Positions 1-8,447 of a stretch of DNA of 64,000 nucleotides are shown piece by piece; within the stretch, counting starts at the first letter, position 1, and each line of letters starts with the position of its first letter. The notes beneath the pieces were generated by a model. It worked only from the letters and a program-made list of their open reading frames with translations, was not told where the DNA came from and searched no databases. Location: positions 2,790,001 to 2,854,000 of the forward strand of contig NZ_CP114291.2 of assembly GCF_027111355.2 (NCBI RefSeq). Reading direction: 5' to 3'. A program made the position numbers and the translations under genes. This DNA comes from Flavobacterium eburneipallidum (GTDB taxonomy: Bacteria > Bacteroidota > Bacteroidia > Flavobacteriales > Flavobacteriaceae).

Positions 1-1
1 T

Positions 2-2062
2 TATGATGAGGTAAATATTTCATCTTATTTAAAAGAAGGTAAAAACTCTATTTCAGTTTTGGCTTGGTATTTTGGAAAAGATGGTTTTTCACATATTAGT
101 AGTGGAAAGTTTGGCTTTATTTTCGAATGTATTGCTCCTCAAATAAAAATACTTAGTGATGATAGCTGGCGTGTAATTGAAAACACCGCTTATGGAAGCT
201 GTCCGGAGCCATTTCCTAATTTTCGTCTCTCAGAATCAAGCATTCGTTTTGATGCAAGGCAAGATGTAGGACTGTGGTACAAACCGGAATTTAATGTTGC
301 TAAATGGCGTACTGCTAAAGTACTAGGGACAGTTCCAATGGCTCCATGGAATAATCTGGTATTGCGTCCTATTCCATTATTTAAGGATTTTGGCTTAAAA
401 GCATTTACTAATAATTTAAAATTCCCAATCGAATGTAAAACGGATACTATTATTACATGTCAGTTGCCTGCAAATTTGCAAATTACTCCCTATTTAAAAG
501 TAGAAGCAGCTGATGGGCAAATTATTGAAATAAAAACAGATAATTTAAGAGGCGGCAGTCAAGTAAATATGTATGCGCAGTATGTAAGCCGCAAGGGACA
601 ACAAGAATATGAAAGTTATGGATGGATTAATGGACATAAAGTTATTTATACCATTCCAAAAGGAGTTAAAGTGCTCGATTTAAAATATAGAGAAACAGGA
701 TACAATACGGAGTTTTCAGGAAGTTTTTCAAGCTCAGATGTTTTTTTGAACAATATTTGGCAGAAATCGTTGCGTACACTATATGTTACTATGCGTGATA
801 ATTATATGGATTGTCCTGATAGAGAACGTGCCCAATGGTGGGGGGATGAAGTAAACGAGGGAGGCGAAGCCTTTTACGCATTAGATACAAAAAGTAGCCT
901 TCTGTTTAAAAAGGGAATGTATGAATTAATAGGATGGCAAAAAAAAGATAACACCCTGTTTTCTCCCGTACCAGCAGGTAATTGGGATTTAGAATTACCA
1001 TGTCAAATGCTTACCAGTATTGGTTATTATGGTTTTTGGAATTATTATCAATATACTGGTGACAAACAAACTATTGCGGATCTTTATGATGGTGTTCGAA
1101 AATATTTAAAAATATGGAAAATCAATGAAAAAGGCACTTTGGTTTTTCGAAATGGTGGTTGGATTTGGGGTGACTGGGGTAAAAACAAAGACATGGAACT
1201 TATCTTTAATTCCTTATACTATATGGCTTTAAAAGGTTCTTACAATATGGCTGTATTACTTGAAAAACAGGATGATATTAAAGAGTATTCGCAAGCAATG
1301 ATCAATTTGAAACTGTCTTTCAATAAAAATTTCTGGACAGGAATTGCCTATCGCGATCCAAATTATTCAGGTTTGACTGATGATAGAGTCCAAGCTTTAG
1401 CGGTAGTGTCAGGATTAGCAGATACTGAAAAGTATCCAGCAATTTTTGAAGTTTTAAAAACTCAAGAGAATGCTAGTCCTTACATGGAAAAATATGTACT
1501 CGAAGCCCTTTTTCAAATGGGATATGGAGAATATGCTATAGAACGTATGAAAAAACGTTTCGGAGAAATGGTTAACAATCCAAATTATACAACACTTTTT
1601 GAAGGTTGGGGAATAGGTAACAAAGGCTATGGTGGAGGAACTACCAACCACGCTTGGAGCGGAGGTGCTTTAACCATTTTATCTCAATATTTGTGCGGTA
1701 TTGCCCCTCTTGAGCCAGGATATTCCGTTTTTCAAATAGCTCCTCAACCATCGGGTATCGAAAAAGCCTCTGCGACGGTACAATCGGTTAAAGGCGAAAT
1801 TAAAAGTTCTTTTGTTAATAAAACAAACAAATTTGAATTGAATGTTGAGGTTCCAGCCGGAACGGAGGCTGTAATTGCTATTCCGGACAATGGATATAAT
1901 TCTATTGAAGTCAATGGAAAAAAAGTATGGATAAAGGGGCAGTTTTTAGACAAAAAAATAGTTTCGAAATACAACAGTCAATCAGAAAACAATATAAAAT
2001 TTATTGTAAAAGGTGGAGTTTGGAAATTCACCGCTACTAAAAATAACCAGAACCAAAAATAG
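2..2062 (+). CDS. Alpha-L-rhamnosidase-like glycoside hydrolase (GH78 type), 5' end outside window
   Basis: The reading frame is open from base 2, so the true start lies upstream and 686 residues are visible. The middle of the protein has the (alpha/alpha)6-barrel signature of the six-hairpin rhamnosidase clan: the acidic block DCPDRERAQWWGDE encoded at about 808-850. The C-terminal part, with FEGWG, TTNHAWSGG and an EPGY segment followed by a small beta-domain, is the usual end of GH78 enzymes. Known GH78 enzymes release L-rhamnose from rhamnogalacturonan oligosaccharides in the periplasm. The next gene starts 6 bp later on the same strand, so this is part of an operon. The family is inferred from motifs, and substrate specificity is not visible. 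The missing N-terminus probably held the signal peptide and beta-sandwich domains. Confidence 0.8.
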   Translation, partial: YDEVNISSYLKEGKNSISVLAWYFGKDGFSHISSGKFGFIFECIAPQIKILSDDSWRVIENTAYGSCPEPFPNFRLSESSIRFDARQDVGLWYKPEFNVAKWRTAKVLGTVPMAPWNNLVLRPIPLFKDFGLKAFTNNLKFPIECKTDTIITCQLPANLQITPYLKVEAADGQIIEIKTDNLRGGSQVNMYAQYVSRKGQQEYESYGWINGHKVIYTIPKGVKVLDLKYRETGYNTEFSGSFSSSDVFLNNIWQKSLRTLYVTMRDNYMDCPDRERAQWWGDEVNEGGEAFYALDTKSSLLFKKGMYELIGWQKKDNTLFSPVPAGNWDLELPCQMLTSIGYYGFWNYYQYTGDKQTIADLYDGVRKYLKIWKINEKGTLVFRNGGWIWGDWGKNKDMELIFNSLYYMALKGSYNMAVLLEKQDDIKEYSQAMINLKLSFNKNFWTGIAYRDPNYSGLTDDRVQALAVVSGLADTEKYPAIFEVLKTQENASPYMEKYVLEALFQMGYGEYAIERMKKRFGEMVNNPNYTTLFEGWGIGNKGYGGGTTNHAWSGGALTILSQYLCGIAPLEPGYSVFQIAPQPSGIEKASATVQSVKGEIKSSFVNKTNKFELNVEVPAGTEAVIAIPDNGYNSIEVNGKKVWIKGQFLDKKIVSKYNSQSENNIKFIVKGGVWKFTATKNNQNQK

Positions 2063-2068
2063 AACCTC

Positions 2069-3427
2069 ATGAAAAAATACTTATTTATTCTTTTTCTTGG
2101 AATTAGTGTGAACACATTTTCTCAAATTCCTGATAGTATTGCCGATAATATTAAAATCATTAAACAGTACATGTTTAAAGATTATAAAAAGATGTTTAAA
2201 AAACCGGAAAAAGCTTTTGTTTATCCCTATATAACGCCCGGAAGTAATGCTTATGCCAATGTGCTTTGGGATTGGGATTCCTGGTTAAGTAATATTGCGT
2301 TAAGACAAATACTGGAATATAACGGGACAAAAGAAGATAAAAAAGAAGCAGTAGCTTATGAGCAAGGTTGCGTACTTAATTATTTAACTTATACCGATCC
2401 TTCTGACGGATATATGCCTATGGTTGTAGATAAGAATTCGGATTCCGAAAAACTAAAACCTGCGAATATATACAGCACAAATATGCATAAGCCTGTAATT
2501 GCGCAACATGCTGCTTTTCTAACTAAGTTAAATAAAGATAATGCCGAATGGTTACGCGATAAGTTTGACCGTATGCAGGCTTTCATTAAAAATTATCAAA
2601 CTCACCACAGAAATGAGCCTACTGGTCTTTTCTTTTGGCAGGATGATTTAGCAATTGGTGTAGATAATGATCCTTCTACTTTTTTTCGTCCAAACCGCAG
2701 TTCAGCCTCTATTTTTTTAAATTGCTTAATGTACAAGGAATTAAACGCAATGGCTTATTTATCAAAATCGTTAAATAAGAATGATGCAGCTGCAGCTTAT
2801 CTTAAAGACGCAGCAATGCTAAAAGAGGCTATACAAAAAAATTGTTGGGACGAAAAAGACGGTTTTTATTATTCTGTTGATCTTAATCTTCGACCTATTA
2901 CAAATGAGGAAACTATCGTTTTTGGCCACCCTTGGGTTTTGCACAAAGGAATGCCCAGAACTTATGATGGATTAATTCAGCGTATTGGTGTCTGGTCAGG
3001 CTTTATGACTATGTGGGCGGGAATAGCTACACCTGAACAAGCTAAAAGAATGGTTGCAGAAAATTATAATGATACCAGAACTTTCAATGCGAAATATGGT
3101 ATTCGTACTTTATCAAAATTAGAAAAAATGTACAGTTTAAAAGCTAGTAGTAATCCTTCTAATTGGTGGGGTCCTATATGGGGAATTTCAAATTATATGA
3201 CATACAAAGGTTTGGTTGATTATGGTTTTGATAAAGAAGCGAAGAAATTAGCTTACAAAACTATTATGTTATTTGGTAATGATTTTAAACAGAATGGGGC
3301 TTTACATGAATACTATGAGCCTGACACAGGAAAGCCGATTATGAATAAAGGATTTCAAAACTGGAATTATCTTGTGCTTAATATGATTGCTTGGGTAGAG
3401 AAAGAAAAGATTATAAATGAATTTTAG
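2069..3427 (+). CDS. Trehalase/GH63-like (alpha/alpha)6 glycoside hydrolase, exported
   Basis: This 452-residue protein starts with a signal peptide (MKKYLFILFLGISVNTFSQ) and should be periplasmic or cell-surface. Its landmarks are those of the GH37/GH63/MGH1-like clan: WDWDSW near residue 70, a central FWQDDL segment near residue 190, WWGPIWG near residue 365, and a C-terminal GALHEYYEPDTG that resembles the catalytic-base region of GH63 and trehalases. It lies 6 bp after the rhamnosidase gene and 49 bp before a GH35 gene, so it is co-transcribed with pectin-type hydrolases. Given that setting an alpha-glycosidase acting on plant oligosaccharides is more likely than a true trehalase. The substrate cannot be read from sequence. 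Confidence 0.72.
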   Translation: MKKYLFILFLGISVNTFSQIPDSIADNIKIIKQYMFKDYKKMFKKPEKAFVYPYITPGSNAYANVLWDWDSWLSNIALRQILEYNGTKEDKKEAVAYEQGCVLNYLTYTDPSDGYMPMVVDKNSDSEKLKPANIYSTNMHKPVIAQHAAFLTKLNKDNAEWLRDKFDRMQAFIKNYQTHHRNEPTGLFFWQDDLAIGVDNDPSTFFRPNRSSASIFLNCLMYKELNAMAYLSKSLNKNDAAAAYLKDAAMLKEAIQKNCWDEKDGFYYSVDLNLRPITNEETIVFGHPWVLHKGMPRTYDGLIQRIGVWSGFMTMWAGIATPEQAKRMVAENYNDTRTFNAKYGIRTLSKLEKMYSLKASSNPSNWWGPIWGISNYMTYKGLVDYGFDKEAKKLAYKTIMLFGNDFKQNGALHEYYEPDTGKPIMNKGFQNWNYLVLNMIAWVEKEKIINEF

Positions 3428-3476
3428 AATAAAGATTTTTTTAATAATTACTGAATAACAAATATATAATATTGAA

Positions 3477-5945
3477 ATGAAAAAAATCATATACCTGTTC
3501 CTATTATTTACAATTATAGGAAAAGCCCAAAATCTATATTCTGTAGATATTAGTGAGGCAACACCGCAGATACTTTCAGGACATTTGAAGCAAGGTACTC
3601 ATGTAGCTCCTAATGGAGATAAACTAGAATTAAACAGTCTTTATTTTATTAAAAACGGAAAACCATGGTATCCTGTCATGGGAGAATTGCATTATTCAAG
3701 GATTCCAAAAAGCCAGTGGGAAGAATCCATTTTAAAAATGAAAGCTGCTGGTATTGATGTTATTGCTACCTATGTTTTTTGGATATATCATGAAGAAGAG
3801 CAAGGGAAATGGAATTGGGAAGGAGATAATGATTTAAAAGCCTTTGTTTCACTTTGTAAAAAGCACCATATTTTTGTTTTTCCAAGAATAGGACCTTGGT
3901 GTCATGGAGAAGTGAGAAATGGAGGTTTTCCTGATTGGATTATAGCAAAAGGTAATACAAGAAGCGACAATGCTGATTATCTTTCTAATGTTCAAAAATT
4001 TTATCATCAAATAGCTACGCAATTAAAAGGATTGTATTTTAAAGATGGTGGACCAATTATAGGTGTACAAATAGAAAATGAATTTAGGTTTAACAATCCA
4101 AAAGGTTTAGCTCATATTTTAGGATTAAAAAAAATGGCTGTTCAGGAAGGAATAGATGTTCCTTTTTATACTGCTACAGGTTGGCCAGGGTCAGATTTAA
4201 AACAAGTAGAATTAGTACCTGTTTGGGGAGCTTATCCAGAAGCACCATGGGATAAAAAAACGATCAAACTTCCTTTATCTAACAATTACTTGTTTGGTGC
4301 CTTGAGGAATGATGCTGCCATTGGAAGTGATTTATTTGGTAAGCAAGATGATATCAAGGATTATAAAGGTTACAGATATCCTTATGCTACAGCGGAAATG
4401 GGAGGAGGAAATCAAGGAACTTATCATCGTAGACCTATTATTACTTCTGATGATGTGACCGCTTTGGCTTATACTAAAATAGGCTCGGGAGCTAATCTTA
4501 TGGGGTATTATATGTTTCATGGTGGTTCTAATAAAATTGGAAAGCTATCCACATTACAGGAATCAAAGGCTACAAAATACCCTAATGACTATCCTATAAT
4601 TAACTATGATTTTCAATCTCCTATAGGAGAGTTTGGTATTTTAAAACCGTCATTCTATAATTTTAGAATATTACATACTTTTTTAAATGAATTTGGAAAT
4701 GATTTAGTTACCTATACTTCCTACTTTCCTAATCATGTGCCAAAAGATGAAGCTGATAAAGAAACATTAAGATTTGCTGTTAGGGCTAAAGAAAATAAAG
4801 GATTTGTCTTTGTAAGCCAAGTGCAACGTCAATTAGAAATGAGTAGTGTTAAAAATGTTCAGTTTCAATTAAAAGTAAACGAAGAAAAAAACATTCTTTT
4901 TCCTGAAAATCCAATTAATATAGAAGCTAATACCCAAGCAATATTTCCTTTTAATATGGATTTAGAAGGAATCAATCTGGCTTATTCAACTGCTCAACCT
5001 TTATATAAAATAGAAGGAAAGGAAACTCTTTATGTGTTTTTTGAAGTTGAAGGTGCTACTCCCGAATTTGTTTTTGATAAAGAGAATATTACAAAAGTTA
5101 CCTTTAGTAATGTGGTTTTAGAAGAAAAACCGAATACGTATAAATTTACAAATTTACATTCGGGATTAAATTGTATCATATCGTTTGTAACTAGTAAAGG
5201 GAAAAAGGTTAATGTGCTTACAATTAGTAAAGAACAGGCTAAAAACGCATATAAAATTGCAGGTGAAAAAAATCAAAAATTAATAGTTGCTAATAAGGAG
5301 TTGTTAATTGCGAATAATGAGATTAAAATATCAGGAAATAAAAAAGTTGATTTTTATATTTATCCAAAGCAATCAACATTAAAATCAGAAGCAAATTTGC
5401 GGGAAATTAGTAATGAATCAGAATTGTTCAAATCATATTCTATGGATTTACAAGGTGCTGAAAAGGATTTAGCTTTAAAAGAAATAACGGACATTACTCC
5501 TTATTTAAATAAACACAATGCATATCCTGTAGATGAAAGACTTGTTTCAGTAGACGGCAGTAATCCGGGTATACAATATCAAACTAATTTAACGGCTGTT
5601 GAAGGGGCTAAATATTATTTGTTATCACTTTCCGAGATTAAAAAGTATAAGGAACAGTCATTTAATATGATTTTAGATTATTATGGTGATACAGGAGCCA
5701 TATATGTAGATGGAAAGTTGATGGCCGATAATTTATATGATGGAAACTTATGGAAGGTCGGGTTTAATCAAACGGAAAATAAATTAGATGACAAGACTGT
5801 TTTATTGCAAATAGTACCACTTACTGATGAACGACAAATTTATTTTGAACCCGGAATCAGGGAAGTTATTTCCGGAAAAGAATCTGCGGGCTTAAAATCT
5901 GGAAAAATAAGTTTCAGCGAAACAATAACTTTTACCATTAAGTAA
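3477..5945 (+). CDS. Glycoside hydrolase family 35, divergent beta-galactosidase
   Basis: The 822-residue protein has a signal peptide ending near KAQNLYS. The N-terminal TIM barrel is clearly GH35: GELHYSRIP near residue 70, then PRIGPWCHGE and GGFPDW near residues 140-160. The expected acid/base lies in GVQIENEF near residue 200. The expected nucleophile position reads ATAEMGGG near residue 307, where standard GH35 enzymes have SEYWxGW as in the next gene. Both glutamates are present, so the enzyme is probably active but with a different pocket. The C-terminal 400 residues are beta-rich with no motif I recognise, except a jelly-roll-like end. It is in the same-strand run of pectin-type hydrolases. 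Confidence 0.85.
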   Translation: MKKIIYLFLLFTIIGKAQNLYSVDISEATPQILSGHLKQGTHVAPNGDKLELNSLYFIKNGKPWYPVMGELHYSRIPKSQWEESILKMKAAGIDVIATYVFWIYHEEEQGKWNWEGDNDLKAFVSLCKKHHIFVFPRIGPWCHGEVRNGGFPDWIIAKGNTRSDNADYLSNVQKFYHQIATQLKGLYFKDGGPIIGVQIENEFRFNNPKGLAHILGLKKMAVQEGIDVPFYTATGWPGSDLKQVELVPVWGAYPEAPWDKKTIKLPLSNNYLFGALRNDAAIGSDLFGKQDDIKDYKGYRYPYATAEMGGGNQGTYHRRPIITSDDVTALAYTKIGSGANLMGYYMFHGGSNKIGKLSTLQESKATKYPNDYPIINYDFQSPIGEFGILKPSFYNFRILHTFLNEFGNDLVTYTSYFPNHVPKDEADKETLRFAVRAKENKGFVFVSQVQRQLEMSSVKNVQFQLKVNEEKNILFPENPINIEANTQAIFPFNMDLEGINLAYSTAQPLYKIEGKETLYVFFEVEGATPEFVFDKENITKVTFSNVVLEEKPNTYKFTNLHSGLNCIISFVTSKGKKVNVLTISKEQAKNAYKIAGEKNQKLIVANKELLIANNEIKISGNKKVDFYIYPKQSTLKSEANLREISNESELFKSYSMDLQGAEKDLALKEITDITPYLNKHNAYPVDERLVSVDGSNPGIQYQTNLTAVEGAKYYLLSLSEIKKYKEQSFNMILDYYGDTGAIYVDGKLMADNLYDGNLWKVGFNQTENKLDDKTVLLQIVPLTDERQIYFEPGIREVISGKESAGLKSGKISFSETITFTIK

Positions 5946-6031
5946 TTGTAAAACACTAAAAACGTTTTCTGAAAATTAAGAAACTATTTATTTTAGGTTG
6001 AATATAAAGTAAATGTATAATTGAATAAAAA

Positions 6032-8389
6032 ATGAGATTATTGAAAACATCCAAATTAATTCTGATCCTCGTCATTTTTATGACATTCATTACCAATGCG
6101 CAAGTTTCGAAGCAAGCCGGAACATTTGTTGCTGCTGACAACACTTTTCTGTTAAACGGAAAACCATTTTTAGTACGAGCTGGAGAAATTCATTTTCCGA
6201 GAATTCCCAGAGAATATTGGGAGCAACGCATTCAAATGTGTAAAGCAATGGGGATGAATACCATTTGTATTTATCTTTTTTGGAATTTTCATGAACAGCA
6301 ACCCGATCAATTTGACTTCACAGGCCAAAAAGACGTAGCCGAATTTGTGCGACTCATTCAAAAAAACGGAATGTATTGTATTGTTCGTCCTGGTCCTTAT
6401 GCCTGTGCCGAATGGGATATGGGCGGTTTACCTTGGTGGCTTTTGAAGAAAAATGACATTCAAGTACGAACCAAAGACAATCCCTATTTTATGGAGCGTT
6501 CCACCAAATACTTAAAAGAAGTAGGAAAACAATTAGCGCCTTACCAAATTCAAAATGGTGGAAATATCATCATGGTTCAGGTCGAAAATGAATATGGAGT
6601 TTTTGGAAAAGACGTACTCTATATGTCACAAGTTCGTGATGCGGTTCGTAATTCAGGATTTGACAAAGTGCAATTGTTCCGTTGCGATTGGAGTTCTAAT
6701 TTCTTCAATTATGATGTGGATGGCGTTTATACCGCATTGAATTTTGGAGCTGGTTCGAACATCGAAAAACAGTTCGAAAAGTATAAAGAAATTTATCCAA
6801 AAGCACCGCTAATGTGTAGCGAATATTGGACGGGTTGGTTTGATTACTGGGGACGAGCGCACGAAACTCGTTCGATTAGCAGTTTTATCGGCAGTTTAAA
6901 AGACATGTTGGATCGCAATATTTCGTTTAGTTTGTATATGGCTCACGGCGGAACTTCATTCGGACAATGGGGCGGAGCCAATGCGCCACCTTTTGGATCA
7001 ATGGTCGCTTCGTATGATTATAACGCTCCAATAAATGAGGCTGGATTGCCTACAGATAAATTCTATGCGGTGCGTGATTTGATGAAAAATTATCTGAATC
7101 CTGGCGAAACCATTCCAGAACCACCTGTAAATTATCCTTCGATTTCGATTCCACAGCTCACTTTTAAGGAATCAGCATCGCTTTTCGAAAACCTTCCGAA
7201 AGCGAATAAAACAGAAAATATACAATCTATGGAAGCCTTCAACCAAGGCTGGGGACGCATTTTGTATCGTACACAATTGCCAGAAAGTAAGACTTCTTTT
7301 AAATTAAAAATTACCGAATTGCGCGATTGGGCAAACATTTATATCAATGGAAAATTCATAGGCAATTTAGACCGTCGCAAAGATGAAAACACGATTGAAA
7401 TTCCTGCTGTTAAAAAAGGGGATGTTTTGGATATTTTGGTTGAAGCCATGGGACGAGTAAACTACGGAAAAACCATTATTGACCGAAAAGGAATTACCGA
7501 AAAAGTGGAACTATTGTCTGGTTCGAATACCACTATTCTTAAAAATTGGGAAGTTTTTAATTTTCCTGTAGATTATAATTTTCAGAAGAAAATGAAATTC
7601 AAAACCGAAAAAGCAAAAGGACCAGCTTGGTACAAAGCTACTTTCGAATTGAAAACTACTGGCGATACGTATATCGATATGAGTACTTGGGGCAAAGGAA
7701 TGGTTTGGGTAAACGGATACAATTTAGGGCGTTATTGGAAAATTGGCCCTCAACAAACCTTGTTTATGCCAGGTTGTTGGTTGAAAAAAGGCAAAAATGA
7801 AATCATCGTTTTGGATTTAGAAATACCCACAGCAACACAAATTTCGGGTGTTACGACTCCTGTTTTAGATAAAATTGTAATCGACGAATCGCTTTTGCAC
7901 CGTAAAAAAGGAGAAACACTAGATTTATCTGTAGAAACACCTTCAGATGAAGGCGTATTTTCAAGCGGTCAAGGTTGGAAAGAAGTCACTTTAAAGAAAG
8001 AATTTGAAGGTCAGTATTTCTGTTTAGAAGCTTTAGATTCTCAAAATCCTAAAGACACCAGCACCACTATTGCCGAAATTGAATTGATTGGTGTGGATGG
8101 TTTACCTATAAATCGTTCGAAATGGAAAATAGTTTATGCGGACAGCGAAGAAGTTTCGGTAGGAAACTATTCGGCTGAAAAAATATTCGACCAACAGGAA
8201 TCTACGATTTGGTCAACAGGCTGGACTGTTTCAAAAACGCCACATCCACACCAAGTCGTGGTAAATATGGAGGATTCTGTAAAAATTAAAGGCTTTAAAT
8301 ATTTGCCCCGTACCGATAAAAGCACCAATGGAAATGTAAAATCGTATCGTTTTTATATTAAACCAAGCGCATTTATAATTAAAAAATAG
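6032..8389 (+). CDS. Beta-galactosidase, GH35, with C-terminal discoidin-like domain
   Basis: This 785-residue exported enzyme (signal peptide ending about TNAQ) is a canonical GH35 protein. GEIHFPRIPREYW begins the barrel, the acid/base is in VQVENEYG near residue 184, and the nucleophile is in SEYWTGWFD near residue 263. The barrel is followed by the usual GH35 jelly-roll domains (WGRILYRT near 405, GKGMVWVNG near 555, NLGRYW). The last roughly 110 residues look like an F5/8-type (discoidin) carbohydrate-binding domain, with NYSAEKIFDQQESTIWSTGW and a C-terminal beta strand. It would release terminal beta-galactose from galactan or arabinogalactan side chains in the periplasm. It lies 86 bp after the previous GH35 gene. 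Confidence 0.92.
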   Translation: MRLLKTSKLILILVIFMTFITNAQVSKQAGTFVAADNTFLLNGKPFLVRAGEIHFPRIPREYWEQRIQMCKAMGMNTICIYLFWNFHEQQPDQFDFTGQKDVAEFVRLIQKNGMYCIVRPGPYACAEWDMGGLPWWLLKKNDIQVRTKDNPYFMERSTKYLKEVGKQLAPYQIQNGGNIIMVQVENEYGVFGKDVLYMSQVRDAVRNSGFDKVQLFRCDWSSNFFNYDVDGVYTALNFGAGSNIEKQFEKYKEIYPKAPLMCSEYWTGWFDYWGRAHETRSISSFIGSLKDMLDRNISFSLYMAHGGTSFGQWGGANAPPFGSMVASYDYNAPINEAGLPTDKFYAVRDLMKNYLNPGETIPEPPVNYPSISIPQLTFKESASLFENLPKANKTENIQSMEAFNQGWGRILYRTQLPESKTSFKLKITELRDWANIYINGKFIGNLDRRKDENTIEIPAVKKGDVLDILVEAMGRVNYGKTIIDRKGITEKVELLSGSNTTILKNWEVFNFPVDYNFQKKMKFKTEKAKGPAWYKATFELKTTGDTYIDMSTWGKGMVWVNGYNLGRYWKIGPQQTLFMPGCWLKKGKNEIIVLDLEIPTATQISGVTTPVLDKIVIDESLLHRKKGETLDLSVETPSDEGVFSSGQGWKEVTLKKEFEGQYFCLEALDSQNPKDTSTTIAEIELIGVDGLPINRSKWKIVYADSEEVSVGNYSAEKIFDQQESTIWSTGWTVSKTPHPHQVVVNMEDSVKIKGFKYLPRTDKSTNGNVKSYRFYIKPSAFIIKK

Positions 8390-8397
8390 TCTAGCAT

Positions 8398-8425
8398 CTT
8401 TGTCAAAGTTCAAACTTTGACAAAG
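8398..8425. repeat. Intergenic palindrome CTTTGTCAAAG...CTTTGACAAAG
   Basis: Two complementary arms, CTTTGTCAAAGTT and AACTTTGACAAAG, are separated by two bases between the GH35 and GH2 genes. A near-identical palindrome occurs at 35217-35247, far away in core genes, so this is a dispersed repeat rather than a gene-specific operator. There is no T-run on the plus strand, which argues against a simple terminator. Confidence 0.7.
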
Positions 8426-8447
8426 ATTAACAACAACACAAAACACA

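Noticed and set aside
2069..3427. Naming as periplasmic trehalase (treA/treF)
   Set aside because: The motifs are closer to GH63/MGH1-like enzymes and the context is pectin degradation, so a trehalase name would be overcalled.
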